A stretch of 64,000 nucleotides of DNA from the NCBI GenBank assembly GCA_050291465.1, contig JBNKJV010000004.1, positions 124,001-188,000 on the forward strand. The letters run 5' to 3'. Numbering within the stretch: position 1 is the first letter of the stretch; each line of letters opens with the position of its first letter. This document shows positions 25,255-32,973 of the stretch, one piece after another. This stretch comes from CBFDBF01 sp050291465 (GTDB taxonomy: Bacteria; Pseudomonadota; Gammaproteobacteria; Chromatiales; Chromatiaceae). The position numbers and the translations under genes were made by a program. The notes below the pieces were generated by a model. It was not told the origin of the DNA, did no database searches, and saw only the letters and a program-made list of their open reading frames with translations.

Positions 25255-26379
25255 CTACACCAGAACCAGATTATCCCTGTGGATCAACTCCTCCTCATCC
25301 ACATAACCCAGAATCTCCTGAATACGGCTGCTGGGCTGTCCCTTGATCCGGTCCGTCTCCAGGGCATCGTAGTTAACCAGGCCCCGTGCCACTTCATGAC
25401 CCTCTTCATCCACGCAGGAGACCACCTCGCCCCGGGCAAAACCACCGGAGACCTCTTTGACCCCCACCGCCAGCAGGCTTCGGCCACGATCCCGTATCAC
25501 AGTCACGGCACCGGCATCCAGCACCAACCGGCCACGCACCCGCAGATGGCCCGCCAGCCACTGCTTACGCGCCGCCTGCGGTTCATGGGCCGGAGCCAGC
25601 AGGGTCCCGACACCCTCCCCGCGGCTTATACGCCCGAGAATATCGTCCGTGTCGCCGGAAGCAATAACCGTCGCGGTACCGGAACGGGCCGCGAGCCGGG
25701 CCGCCCGTACCTTGGTCACCATGCCTCCCAGACCGAGACCGCCGGCGCTGCCACCCGCGACCCTGTCCAGATCTTCGTTATCCACCCTTGTTTCTGAAAT
25801 CAGGGCGGCATCGGGATTGAAACGGGGATCGCTGTCGAACAGTCCCTCCTGATCCGTCAGGAGCACCAACAGATCCGCCTCGATAAGATTGGCCACCAGC
25901 GCCGCCAGGGTGTCATTGTCTCCAAAGCGGAGCTCCTCATTGGCCACGGTGTCGTTCTCGTTGACCACCGGCACCACTCCAAACTGCAGCAACGTCCTCA
26001 AGGTGCTGCGGGCATTCAGGTAGCGTCCCCGGTCGGTCAGATCATCATGGGTGAGAAGGACCTGAGCGGTGTGCAGTCCACGCTTCTGAAAACAGGTCTC
26101 ATAGGCGCGGATCAGGCCCATCTGTCCGATGGCGGCGATCGCCTGAAGTTCGTGCAGGGTCTTCGGTCTCTCGGACCAACCCATACGACTCATGCCTTCC
26201 GCCACCGCTCCGGAAGAGACCAACACCAGCTCCCTGCCCGCAGACCTCCAGGCCGTCATCTGCTCCACCCAGGAGGATAGACGCTCCCGCGCCAATCCCT
26301 CCCCGTCCCGGGTAAGCAGGGCGCTGCCGATCTTCACAACCCAACGGTTGGTGGCGGGGATCTTTTCACGGGTGATCAT
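25255..26379 (-). CDS. proB: Glutamate 5-kinase
   Basis: ProB phosphorylates glutamate in the first step of proline synthesis. The 374-residue protein has an amino-acid-kinase domain (WVVKIGSALLTRDGEGL, VSSGAVAEGM, NENDTVANEELRFGDNDTLAA, GGMVTKVRAARLA) and a C-terminal PUA domain (about 285-370), the full-length architecture of E. coli ProB. The ATG at 26379 matches the family N-terminus. No Shine-Dalgarno sequence precedes it; the leader is a heptamer array that starts about five bases upstream. No proA is adjacent. It lies downstream of obg on the same strand. Confidence 0.95.
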   Translation of the reverse strand: MITREKIPATNRWVVKIGSALLTRDGEGLARERLSSWVEQMTAWRSAGRELVLVSSGAVAEGMSRMGWSERPKTLHELQAIAAIGQMGLIRAYETCFQKRGLHTAQVLLTHDDLTDRGRYLNARSTLRTLLQFGVVPVVNENDTVANEELRFGDNDTLAALVANLIEADLLVLLTDQEGLFDSDPRFNPDAALISETRVDNEDLDRVAGGSAGGLGLGGMVTKVRAARLAARSGTATVIASGDTDDILGRISRGEGVGTLLAPAHEPQAARKQWLAGHLRVRGRLVLDAGAVTVIRDRGRSLLAVGVKEVSGGFARGEVVSCVDEEGHEVARGLVNYDALETDRIKGQPSSRIQEILGYVDEEELIHRDNLVLV

Positions 26380-26384
26380 GTTTA

Positions 26385-26509
26385 TCAGTAGTCAGTAGTC
26401 AGTAGTCAGTAGTCAGTAGTCAGTAGTCAGTAGTCAGTAGTCAGTAGTCAGTAGTCAGTAGTCAGTAGTCAGTAGTCAGTAGTCAGTAGTCAGTAGTCAG
26501 TAGTCAGTA
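26385..26509. repeat. Perfect heptanucleotide tandem array (TCAGTAG), about 18 units
   Basis: The unit TCAGTAG repeats without change for 125 bases (17.9 copies). On the proB strand the unit reads CTACTGA, and the array ends about five bases before the proB ATG, so it fills the 5' leader and the ribosome-binding region. Each unit holds a TGA, so translation is blocked in all frames within any 21 bases. A perfect array of this size is likely to vary in copy number. Confidence 0.95.
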
Positions 26510-26543
26510 AAGTGTACCCCGGGCCCGTATAATTACCATCCAT

Positions 26544-26571
26544 ACTACTTAACTGATTACTGTTAACCGTC
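26544..26571. repeat. AACTNNN heptamer repeats, four units
   Basis: ACTACTT, AACTGAT, TACTGTT and AACCGTC lie at the 3' end of obg, overlapping its stop. They are degenerate members of the same heptamer family as the perfect array at 26385. Confidence 0.55.
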
Positions 26572-27643
26572 ATACCGGCTCCCAGGGCTCTTCGTCGACC
26601 GTACCTTCTTCAGCCGCCCCGATCTCATCCCGTCGCAACTCCTCCAGCCGGTTCATAAGGGCGTAGACCAGGGCCTCCGTCCCTTCGCCGGTGAGGGCGG
26701 ATATGGCATACACCGGGCCCTGCCAACCCAACTCCTCCAGCAGCCGTTCGCTGCGCCGTTGAAACTCGTCTCCCGGAAGCAGGTCCAGTTTGTTGAGCAC
26801 CAGCCAGCGCTCCCGCGTGCTCAGCTCGTTGCTGAATTTCACCAGTTCCTGCTCGATCTGCCGCACCTCCTGCAGAGGATCAACCGCTTCATCCAGGGGC
26901 GCCATATCCACAAGGTGCAGCAACAATCGGGTACGGGTCAGGTGTTTGAGAAACTGCAGCCCCAGGCCGGCTCCCTCCGCCGCGCCCTCGATAACCCCCG
27001 GGATATCCGCGATCACAAAACTGCGCTCGGTACCGACACTGACCACACCCAGATTCGGATAAAGGGTGGTGAAGGGATAATCGGCCACCTTCGGTCGGGC
27101 GCTGGATACCTTGGTAATGAAACTGGACTTACCGGCGTTGGGCATACCCAGAAGCCCGATATCCGCCAACAGTATCAACTCCAGGTGAAGCTGCCGCTTC
27201 TCTCCCGGGGTGCCCGGGGTAAACTGCCGCGGAGCACGATTGGTACTGCTCTTGTAGCGGGCGTTCCCGATTCCATGAAACCCGCCCTTGGCCACCAGCA
27301 GGGTTTCTCCATGCTTCAGCAGCTCGCCCATCTCCTCTTCCGTATCCTCATCCCGGACCCGGGTACCCACCGGCACTTTGACATACCGATCCTGGCCGCT
27401 GCGGCCGGTGCGGTTGCGTCCCATGCCGGGCTGCCCCTTCTCTGCACGATGCATGCGCAGATGACGGAAATCCACCAGGGTGTTGAGGCCCGAGTCGGCG
27501 ATAAGATAAACACTGCCGCCGTCGCCGCCGTCGCCGCCGTCCGGTCCGCCCTTGGGAATGTATTTCTCCCTGCGGAAACTGACGCAGCCGTTGCCGCCGT
27601 TACCGGCCTCTACTCGGATAATTGCCTCGTCGACGAATTTCAT
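26570..27643 (-). CDS. obgE: Obg family GTPase (CgtA/ObgE)
   Basis: Obg GTPases act in late 50S ribosome assembly and stress control. The 357-residue protein has the Gly-rich Obg domain (about 1-158, GNGGNGCVSFRREKYIP, GPDGGDGGDGGSVYL), then a G domain with G1 GMPNAGKSS, G3 DIPGVIEGA and G4 NKLDLL. The acidic tail (EEGTVDEEPWEP) is usual for the family. It follows rplU-rpmA as in most gammaproteobacteria. Two heptamer runs lie in the 200-base gap before it. Confidence 0.97.
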   Translation of the reverse strand: MKFVDEAIIRVEAGNGGNGCVSFRREKYIPKGGPDGGDGGDGGSVYLIADSGLNTLVDFRHLRMHRAEKGQPGMGRNRTGRSGQDRYVKVPVGTRVRDEDTEEEMGELLKHGETLLVAKGGFHGIGNARYKSSTNRAPRQFTPGTPGEKRQLHLELILLADIGLLGMPNAGKSSFITKVSSARPKVADYPFTTLYPNLGVVSVGTERSFVIADIPGVIEGAAEGAGLGLQFLKHLTRTRLLLHLVDMAPLDEAVDPLQEVRQIEQELVKFSNELSTRERWLVLNKLDLLPGDEFQRRSERLLEELGWQGPVYAISALTGEGTEALVYALMNRLEELRRDEIGAAEEGTVDEEPWEPV

Positions 27644-27655
27644 GGTGATGAGTTT

Positions 27656-27690
27656 ACAGTTGACAGTTTTCAGTTGTCAGTTTTCGGTTA
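27656..27690. repeat. Heptamer repeats (minus-strand AACTGNN), five units
   Basis: ACAGTTG, ACAGTTT, TCAGTTG, TCAGTTT and TCGGTTA follow one another from 27656. On the opposite strand these read AACTGNN. They lie just upstream of the obg start. Confidence 0.7.
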
Positions 27691-27743
27691 ATTTTTTTCA
27701 GCTAATCGCCTGCAGTGGCTCAGATTAGATCTCCGCACTAAAT

Positions 27744-27778
27744 ACTGATAACTGAGAACTGTAAACTGATAACTACCC
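27744..27778. repeat. AACTGNN heptamer repeats, five units
   Basis: ACTGATA, ACTGAGA, ACTGTAA, ACTGATA and ACTACCC form a run in inverted orientation to the run at 27656-27690, in the same rpmA-obg gap. The two runs could pair as a long imperfect hairpin. Confidence 0.7.
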
Positions 27779-27788
27779 ACCCCTAAAG

Positions 27789-27815
27789 CAAAAAGCCCCG
27801 TCAATTGACGAGGCC
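27789..27815 (-). terminator. Terminator of the rplU-rpmA unit
   Basis: On the minus strand GCCTCGTCAATTGACGGGGC, a near-perfect palindrome, is followed by TTTTTGC. It lies about 30 bases after the rpmA stop. Confidence 0.8.
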
Positions 27816-27843
27816 TTTGCTGATCGAATGAAAAACGGCGTAA

Positions 27844-28101
27844 TCAGGCCGGAACCACGCTCACATATTTACGCTTCTTCGGTCCCTTGATCTCGAACTT
27901 CACCACACCGTCGGCCTTGGCAAACAGAGTATGGTCCTTGCCGCAACCCACATTGACGCCGCCGTGGAAACGGGTGCCCCGCTGACGCACGATGATATTG
28001 CCCGCCTTTACCGCCTGCCCGCCATAGATCTTGACGCCGAGACGTTTGGATTCTGAATCGCGGCCGTTACGGGTACTGCCGCCTGCCTTCTTATGTGCCA
28101 T
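27844..28101 (-). CDS. rpmA: 50S ribosomal protein L27
   Basis: L27 contributes to the peptidyl-transferase centre. The 85-residue protein begins MAHKKAGGSTRNGRDSESKR, the standard bacterial N-terminus, and contains GNIIVRQRGTRFHGG. It lies 12 bases after rplU on the same strand and is followed by a terminator. Confidence 0.98.
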   Translation of the reverse strand: MAHKKAGGSTRNGRDSESKRLGVKIYGGQAVKAGNIIVRQRGTRFHGGVNVGCGKDHTLFAKADGVVKFEIKGPKKRKYVSVVPA

Positions 28102-28113
28102 GCTCTAACCTGC

Positions 28114-28431
28114 CTATTTGCCTGCGGTTATCTTGGTGATTTCAAGCTCAGTGTACCACTGCCGGTGACCCTGGCGCTTCAGGTGGTGCTTGCGCCGCTT
28201 GAATTTGATGATATTGACCTTTTTGCCCCGGCCGTGGGCCTTCACGGTAGCCGTGACCTTGCCGCCCTTTACGTAGGGGGTTCCGATCGAGACCTTGTCA
28301 CCATCGGCAACCATCAGAACCTTGTCGAGCTCGACCTTGGCGCCCTCGTCTGCTCCCAGTTTTTCGACCCGAAGCTTATCACCCTGGGACACCCGGTACT
28401 GTTTACCCCCGGTCTGAATTACGGCGTACAT
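28114..28431 (-). CDS. rplU: 50S ribosomal protein L21
   Basis: L21 binds 23S rRNA. The 105-residue protein starts MYAVIQTGGKQYRVSQGD and contains KVNIIKFKRRKHHLKRQGHR, both typical. It is the first gene of the rplU-rpmA pair. The 290-base gap upstream, shared with the divergent ispB, must hold both promoters. Many bacteria have an L21 leader RNA here; I cannot confirm one by eye. Confidence 0.98.
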   Translation of the reverse strand: MYAVIQTGGKQYRVSQGDKLRVEKLGADEGAKVELDKVLMVADGDKVSIGTPYVKGGKVTATVKAHGRGKKVNIIKFKRRKHHLKRQGHRQWYTELEITKITAGK

Positions 28432-28723
28432 TTGCCAAATCTCCGTAAAAATCTGTCACTTAGGCACATACCCGCAGGAATATGCCGACTAAAAGAGGCG
28501 GGATTTTACCTTCCCAGCCGTAACCAGGTCAACATTTCCCTGCCCCTGAATACCGGATCGGGCGTATCCCCGAGGCACTTCTCCCCAGGTCGTCTATCCT
28601 TCCGCATCCCCCCAAATGCCCCCGATGGGCCTGATCACCCTCTTCATCGCGAAACTTGACAGCGATACGACGCCCTCCTAGCATGCCTCTTCCCCCCGTA
28701 AACCTATATAGATAAAGGGTTGT

Positions 28724-29692
28724 ATGGAAATCTCCGTAATCCGCGAGCTGGTCGCGGAAGACATGAAGGCGGTCGACAGCCTGATCCTGCGGCAGCTGCA
28801 CTCCGATGTGGTACTGATTAACCAGATCGGTCAATACATCGTCAATGCCGGCGGAAAACGCCTGCGCCCGATGATCGTCCTGCTGGCGGCGCGGGCCCTC
28901 GGCTATCAGGCAAACAGGCATATCGACCTGGCCGCCATTATCGAGTTCATCCATACCGCCACCCTGCTGCATGACGACGTGGTGGACGGCTCCGAATTGC
29001 GCCGCAGCCGGGAGACGGCCAATGCGGTCTGGGGCAACGCCGCCAGCGTGCTGGTGGGGGATTTCCTCTACTCCCGCTCCTTCGAAATGATGGTGGACAT
29101 GGAAAGCATGCGCGTCATGGAGGTACTGTCTCACGCCACCAACCGCATCGCCGAAGGGGAGGTCCTGCAGCTCCTGAACTGCCACGACCCGGATACCAGT
29201 GAAGAGCAATACCGTGAAGTGATCATCAGAAAGACCGCCACCCTGTTCGAGGCGGGTGCGCGACTGGGGGGAGTCCTCGGAGACGCCACCGCGGAAGAGG
29301 AACAGGCCCTGGCCGATTACGGCCTGCATCTGGGAATTGCATTCCAGATTATCGATGACGCGCTGGATTACAGCGATTCCTCGGAAGATATCGGCAAGAA
29401 TATCGGCGACGACCTGGCCGAAGGAAAACCCACCCTGCCGCTGCTTCGCGCCATGCAGGTGGGCAGCCGGGAACAGCGCCAGGTCATTCGGGAGGCGATC
29501 GAAAACGGGGGACTCGACCAGATCGAAGCCATCAAGGCCGCCATTGAATCCACAGACGCAATCGCTTACACTTCGCGCCTCGCGTCGGAAGAGGCGGCAC
29601 TGGCCAAAAAGGCCCTGGAAGCACTGCCGCCGTCCTCCTTCAGAAACGCATTGGCGGCACTGGCGGATTTCTCCGTGGAACGCGCCAACTGA
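28724..29692 (+). CDS. ispB: Long-chain polyprenyl (octaprenyl) diphosphate synthase
   Basis: IspB makes the isoprenoid side chain of ubiquinone or menaquinone. The 322-residue protein has the first Asp-rich motif LLHDDVVDG (Asp84, 85, 88), the second motif IIDDALDY, and GKRLRPM near the start. It is divergent from rplU-rpmA in the classical gammaproteobacterial order and is followed by tRNA-Pro. The exact chain length is not readable from sequence. Confidence 0.95.
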   Translation: MEISVIRELVAEDMKAVDSLILRQLHSDVVLINQIGQYIVNAGGKRLRPMIVLLAARALGYQANRHIDLAAIIEFIHTATLLHDDVVDGSELRRSRETANAVWGNAASVLVGDFLYSRSFEMMVDMESMRVMEVLSHATNRIAEGEVLQLLNCHDPDTSEEQYREVIIRKTATLFEAGARLGGVLGDATAEEEQALADYGLHLGIAFQIIDDALDYSDSSEDIGKNIGDDLAEGKPTLPLLRAMQVGSREQRQVIREAIENGGLDQIEAIKAAIESTDAIAYTSRLASEEAALAKKALEALPPSSFRNALAALADFSVERAN

Positions 29693-29700
29693 TCCAGATT

Positions 29701-29777
29701 CGGGGTGTAGCTCAGCCTGGTAGAGCACTGTCTTCGGGAGGCAGGGGCCGGAGGTTCGAATCCTCTCACCCCGACCA
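29701..29777 (+). tRNA. tRNA-Pro (anticodon CGG)
   Basis: A 77-base cloverleaf including an encoded CCA. The acceptor stem is CGGGGTG / CACCCCG, the D stem GCTC/GAGC, the anticodon stem CTGTC/GGCAG with loop TTCGGGA (anticodon CGG, reading CCG), and the T arm GGAGG TTCGAAT CCTCT. It starts eight bases after the ispB stop, the same position as in related gammaproteobacteria. Confidence 0.97.
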
Positions 29778-29913
29778 ACTTACTTCAATACATCGTATCC
29801 CGGCCTATCCCGTGGGCGGGAAAAAACACAGCGGTTTAGCGTGAGTAAGTTGCCGCGCTATTTCAGCAACACAAAGTTGTTTCACTTAAAACCAACTTTT
29901 CCAGGAGATGTTA

Positions 29914-30279
29914 ATGTCCAAGAAAATGTTTATTTTGTGCACCCATGGACCAGAAGATCCGGAGCGGGCGCTTATCCCTTTCGTAATGGCCACGGCCGCC
30001 CAGGCTTCGGACGTAGAGGTGGTGATGGGCTTCCAGGCCGAGGGCGTGAAGCTAGCCGACAAGAAGAATCTGGATAAGATCTCCGCCCCCAATTTCCCAC
30101 CCTTTGCCGATCTGGTCGAGGCCTACATTGAAGCAGAAGGCGAGATGCTGGTCTGCGGCCCCTGCGTTAAGACATACGAAATTAATCCTGAAACCGATTT
30201 CCATAAAGGCGCGGTTGTGGTGGGCGCGGCCACGTTCGTTGAGGTAGCGGTTAACGCGGATAGTAGTTTGGTTTATTAG
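29914..30279 (+). CDS. DsrE-family protein
   Basis: The 121-residue protein begins MSKKMFILCTHGPEDPERAL and contains EGEMLVCGPCVKTYEI, a DsrE/DsrF-like arrangement with a CxxC that could carry sulfane sulfur. DsrE-like proteins relay sulfur to partners such as DsrC/TusE, one of which is encoded at 833 in this window. The ATG at 29914 is preferred over 29908 because CCAGGAG then stands six bases upstream. The gene is single, with no dsr or tus genes next to it. A short inverted-repeat element follows right after its stop. Confidence 0.85.
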   Translation: MSKKMFILCTHGPEDPERALIPFVMATAAQASDVEVVMGFQAEGVKLADKKNLDKISAPNFPPFADLVEAYIEAEGEMLVCGPCVKTYEINPETDFHKGAVVVGAATFVEVAVNADSSLVY

Positions 30280-30280
30280 T

Positions 30281-30350
30281 ATTTAGGGTCAGTGTAATAA
30301 TGTAAGGCTCATGCCCAAGCCACTGGAATATTTTTACACTGCCCCTAAAT
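30281..30350. repeat. 70-base inverted-repeat element
   Basis: ATTTAGGGTCAGTGTAATAA begins the left arm (30281-30301) and ATTTTTACACTGCCCCTAAA the right arm (30330-30350). They are reverse complements at about 19 of 21 positions. It begins two bases after the DsrE-like stop. Sequences with TTTTTACACTGCCCC ends are, as far as I recall, linked to IS200-like Y1 transposase elements; no transposase remains here. It may serve as the terminator. Confidence 0.6.
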
Positions 30351-30379
30351 CTCCGGGAACCCCGTCCTGTCATATTGCG

Positions 30380-30397
30380 TTGCTCGCTAGCGAGCAA
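30380..30397. promoter_or_regulatory. Perfect 18-bp palindrome
   Basis: TTGCTCGCTAGCGAGCAA is exactly palindromic with no loop, so it looks more like a dimeric protein-binding site than a hairpin. It lies in the gap between the DsrE-like and convergent Hcp-like genes. Its function is unknown. Confidence 0.4.
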
Positions 30398-30547
30398 ACA
30401 TGCACAATTACTCGGCGAAATCAGTCGTTACCGTCTTCACCGTCATCGTTATTCAGGACGGCCCGAGTAATCCTCTTACCCCGGCCGATTTTTCACATCA
30501 CCCGCCGCCAGGCGGATCAAGTGCGGTACTCCGCGTATCGCCGCCGA

Positions 30548-31069
30548 CTAATGTTGGGTCCAATTGAACTCCTGTGAGCCGGTGGGCGCGCCGGTCTTTG
30601 AGTAACCGACATACTTGAGAAGGATGTCCTCGAATTCCAGGCGGACGGCCTCCAACGGAAGTGTCTGATCCTCGCTTTTTATGGTCACGCCCGTGATCCG
30701 TACGTTTTTCAGTTCGTACCTCAATCTACAGAGACCTGTTTGCCCACCGTCGCAAACCTCTATCATAGCTCTGGATATCACCCTGCCTTTGGCTACGGCA
30801 TCGGAGAGGTAAGGTGTAATGCTGTCGATGGGCTTGACCACTTCCATATGCATATCGACACCCTGTCTTCCTCGTGCAGTACTACTCTGCGTTGAGCCTT
30901 GTTCTATTACATAGGAAAAAGACTCCGCGTTACTCCAACCTTTATGCTTGGCTTCTGCGCTTTCGCCGGCAACGTCTTCAATCTTAAAGAAGATCGAATA
31001 TCCGGTCGCCGCCGCGTAGCCGTTTGCAGCAAGCAGAAACATGAACAACAAGAGTTTTAAAACTTTCAT
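30548..31069 (-). CDS. Exported Hcp-like protein
   Basis: The 173-residue protein carries a signal peptide (KVLKLLLFMFLLAANGYAAA). Its mature part matches the Hcp fold of type VI secretion tubes: YSIFFKIEDVAGESAEAKHK, then VIEQGSTQSS, MEVVKPIDSITPYLSDAV, and beta strands LRYELKNVRITGV and VRLEFEDILLKYVGY. True Hcp has no signal peptide and is cytoplasmic until injected, and no other type VI genes occur in this window. So this is an envelope or extracellular relative. AAGGATTTACC precedes the ATG. It is divergent-neighbour to a Cys-rich protein and near a second Hcp-like gene at 31813 with a similar leader. Confidence 0.8.
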   Translation of the reverse strand: MKVLKLLLFMFLLAANGYAAATGYSIFFKIEDVAGESAEAKHKGWSNAESFSYVIEQGSTQSSTARGRQGVDMHMEVVKPIDSITPYLSDAVAKGRVISRAMIEVCDGGQTGLCRLRYELKNVRITGVTIKSEDQTLPLEAVRLEFEDILLKYVGYSKTGAPTGSQEFNWTQH

Positions 31070-31145
31070 GGTAAATCCTTATTCCAAGCGTTTTGCTACC
31101 GACGGCTTCTATATACGCGCCCGCCGAACATTATCTAATCTTTCC

Positions 31146-31553
31146 TCAGGGAAGATTGATGGGTGTGGCCTCACCACCGTCATCAGGCATCTCCGGCAGG
31201 TTAATGGGCGTCGCCTCGCCGCCGTCCTCTCCGCCGGACTCCGCGCCTCTCATGGGGGCGCAACTCTCTCCGGTCCAACGCATGCCTTGCGGACAGACAC
31301 AGCGCACCCCGTCATAGTGCTGACCAGGAGGACACTCAGGTTCCGGAGCGGGTTCTTCCCGGTTTTCCGGCATCACCTCCGGATGCGAAAGAGGCATGGG
31401 GTTGAGGGCGTCTGTCTCCATTTCTCCCGAGCGTTGCATTTGGACCGGGCCGATCGGCTCCTGATCCCGCTGAATAACCTCCTCCCTGGCAAACCCGCTG
31501 AAAGTGACACTCACAAGCGATAAGAGCCCGGCAATTATGGCCAGTTGCTTCAT
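31146..31553 (-). CDS. Secreted protein with one Cys-rich repeat unit
   Basis: From the ATG at 31553 (GGAGGG upstream) the protein has 135 residues: a signal peptide (KQLAIIAGLLSLVSVTFSGFA), an acidic Pro/Met-rich middle, and one unit CPPGQHYDGVRCVCPQGM followed by RWTGESCAP. This is the same unit that repeats five times in the Hcp-like gene at 31813. The tail carries two copies of DGGEATPINLP. Sharing a rare module with its neighbour argues that the two proteins act together, perhaps binding each other or the same surface. It lies between the two Hcp-like genes, on the strand of the first. Confidence 0.65.
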   Translation of the reverse strand: MKQLAIIAGLLSLVSVTFSGFAREEVIQRDQEPIGPVQMQRSGEMETDALNPMPLSHPEVMPENREEPAPEPECPPGQHYDGVRCVCPQGMRWTGESCAPMRGAESGGEDGGEATPINLPEMPDDGGEATPINLP

Positions 31554-31812
31554 AGTGATCCCTCCTATCAGCTCTGGAAAACATAGCCGCACTACCGCAA
31601 AGCCTAGGTGCGGGACGCAGGCTTGTCAATTTAAGACAACGCCTCATTGCCTCGAACATTTACTATCCAAGCGGCGCCTGTCGGGGTGTATTGCAGCGAA
31701 AATATTCCATTTGCCCGTAGGCCTTACCCTTGACAATGACCGCCTTAAGGACAACCCTGTTCAGATAACAACACCCGCCTGACCGTTATTTATTGGTATA
31801 TAGGGAATTACC

Positions 31813-32973
31813 ATGAAAACGCGCCTGCTCTCACTCCTGATCTTTCTGTCGGTCACCGTAACAGGTCACACGGATACGGGAGACTACGACATCTATATCA
31901 GGGTTGCCGGTGGGGCCGGGGAAAGCATGGATGCCCGGCATAAAGGCTGGAGCGAAGTACTTGGTTTCACCCATCACATCGGAGAGGGCGCCACCTCATC
32001 ATTTGGTTACCGTTCAGGACGCACCTCCACGCTGCCCGACAGAAGTTTCGAGCTAATTAAACGCATCGACTCCATAACGCCCTTTCTCTCAGAGGCCACG
32101 GCCTCGAATATGATGTTGCCCCAAGTTGAGATCGAAGTCTGTCCGAAAGGAATGAGCAACCTGGTCGTGTTGCGTTACGAATTGCAGGGTGTCCAGGTTA
32201 CCTACTCCACAGTAACGGGTGATACCAAAGATCAGGATGCATCCCCTCTCGATATCGTGGAACTGACCTATACCAATCTAACGGTAACCGATAACAGACC
32301 CGCTCCGGAAGGCGGCGGCGAGCCATCCGGGATTCCGCAGCCGGTACCCGAGCCCCCTCCCCCTTCCATGGATGAAAATCCCAATCCGCCGGAGCAGGAA
32401 CCTGAAGAATGTCCGGATGGATCGTTCTGGAACGGCGAGTTCTGCGAACCCCCTGGGGAGATGCCATGCCCTCCCGGGCAATACCGAGAAGGTGAACACT
32501 GCGTCTGCCCGGAAGGGTCGTTCTGGAATGGTGAACTCTGTGCGCCCCATGGAGAGGTGCTCTGTCCCCCTGGACAGTATCCTGAAGGTGAACGCTGCGT
32601 CTGTCCGGAAGGATCGTTGTGGAACGGCGGTATCTGCGAACCTCGGCGGGAGGCGGCACCATGCCCCCGTGGGCAACAGCGTGAGGGCGCACGTTGTGTC
32701 TGCCCGGAGGGTTCGTTCTGGAACGGCGAGTTCTGCGAACCCGGTGGAGAGGCACCCTGTCCCCCCGGGCAACAGCGTGACGGTGAACGCTGTGTCTGCC
32801 CGGAGGGGCTGCTCTGGAATGGAGAGACCTGCGAGCCGCGGGAGGCGCGGTGTCCGCCGGGACAGCACCACGACGGCAGACGCTGTGTTTGCCCGCAAGG
32901 GTCACACTGGAACGGCCAGGACTGTATCCCCAGTGAAGACATCCCCGACAGGATGAAGCATTTGCTGGACTAA
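31813..32973 (+). CDS. Exported Hcp-like protein fused to Cys-rich repeats
   Basis: The 386-residue protein has a signal peptide (RLLSLLIFLSVTVTG), an Hcp-like domain (about 24-162: YDIYIRVAGGAGESMDARHK, FELIKRIDSITPFLSEAT, LRYELQGVQVTYSTV), a Pro-rich linker (about 163-198) and then a half unit plus five units of about 32 residues with four Cys each (CPPGQ..EG.RCVCPEGSFWNGE.CEP). The Cys spacing suggests disulfide-bonded mini-domains. The Hcp part aligns with the shorter protein at 30548. AGGGAATTACC precedes the ATG. A ring or tube decorated with Cys-rich arms is a possible picture, by inference from Hcp structure. Confidence 0.8.
   Translation: MKTRLLSLLIFLSVTVTGHTDTGDYDIYIRVAGGAGESMDARHKGWSEVLGFTHHIGEGATSSFGYRSGRTSTLPDRSFELIKRIDSITPFLSEATASNMMLPQVEIEVCPKGMSNLVVLRYELQGVQVTYSTVTGDTKDQDASPLDIVELTYTNLTVTDNRPAPEGGGEPSGIPQPVPEPPPPSMDENPNPPEQEPEECPDGSFWNGEFCEPPGEMPCPPGQYREGEHCVCPEGSFWNGELCAPHGEVLCPPGQYPEGERCVCPEGSLWNGGICEPRREAAPCPRGQQREGARCVCPEGSFWNGEFCEPGGEAPCPPGQQRDGERCVCPEGLLWNGETCEPREARCPPGQHHDGRRCVCPQGSHWNGQDCIPSEDIPDRMKHLLD
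32409..32934 (+). repeat. Tandem coding repeats of about 96 bases
   Basis: A half unit followed by five full units, 31-33 codons each, forms the Cys-rich part of the Hcp-like protein. Units are close enough at DNA level (repeated GTCTGCCCGGAAGG-type blocks) for copy number to change by recombination. Confidence 0.75.

Noticed and set aside
26385..26509. CRISPR-like array
   Set aside because: The repeat is a 7-base unit with no spacers, so it is a simple tandem array. No cas genes are near.
28529..29728. A 399-codon open frame on the minus strand
   Set aside because: Antisense to ispB and partly to tRNA-Pro; ispB motifs on the plus strand are unambiguous.
30548..32973. Type VI secretion locus
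   Set aside because: Only Hcp-like domains occur, both with signal peptides; there are no sheath, baseplate or ClpV genes in the window.
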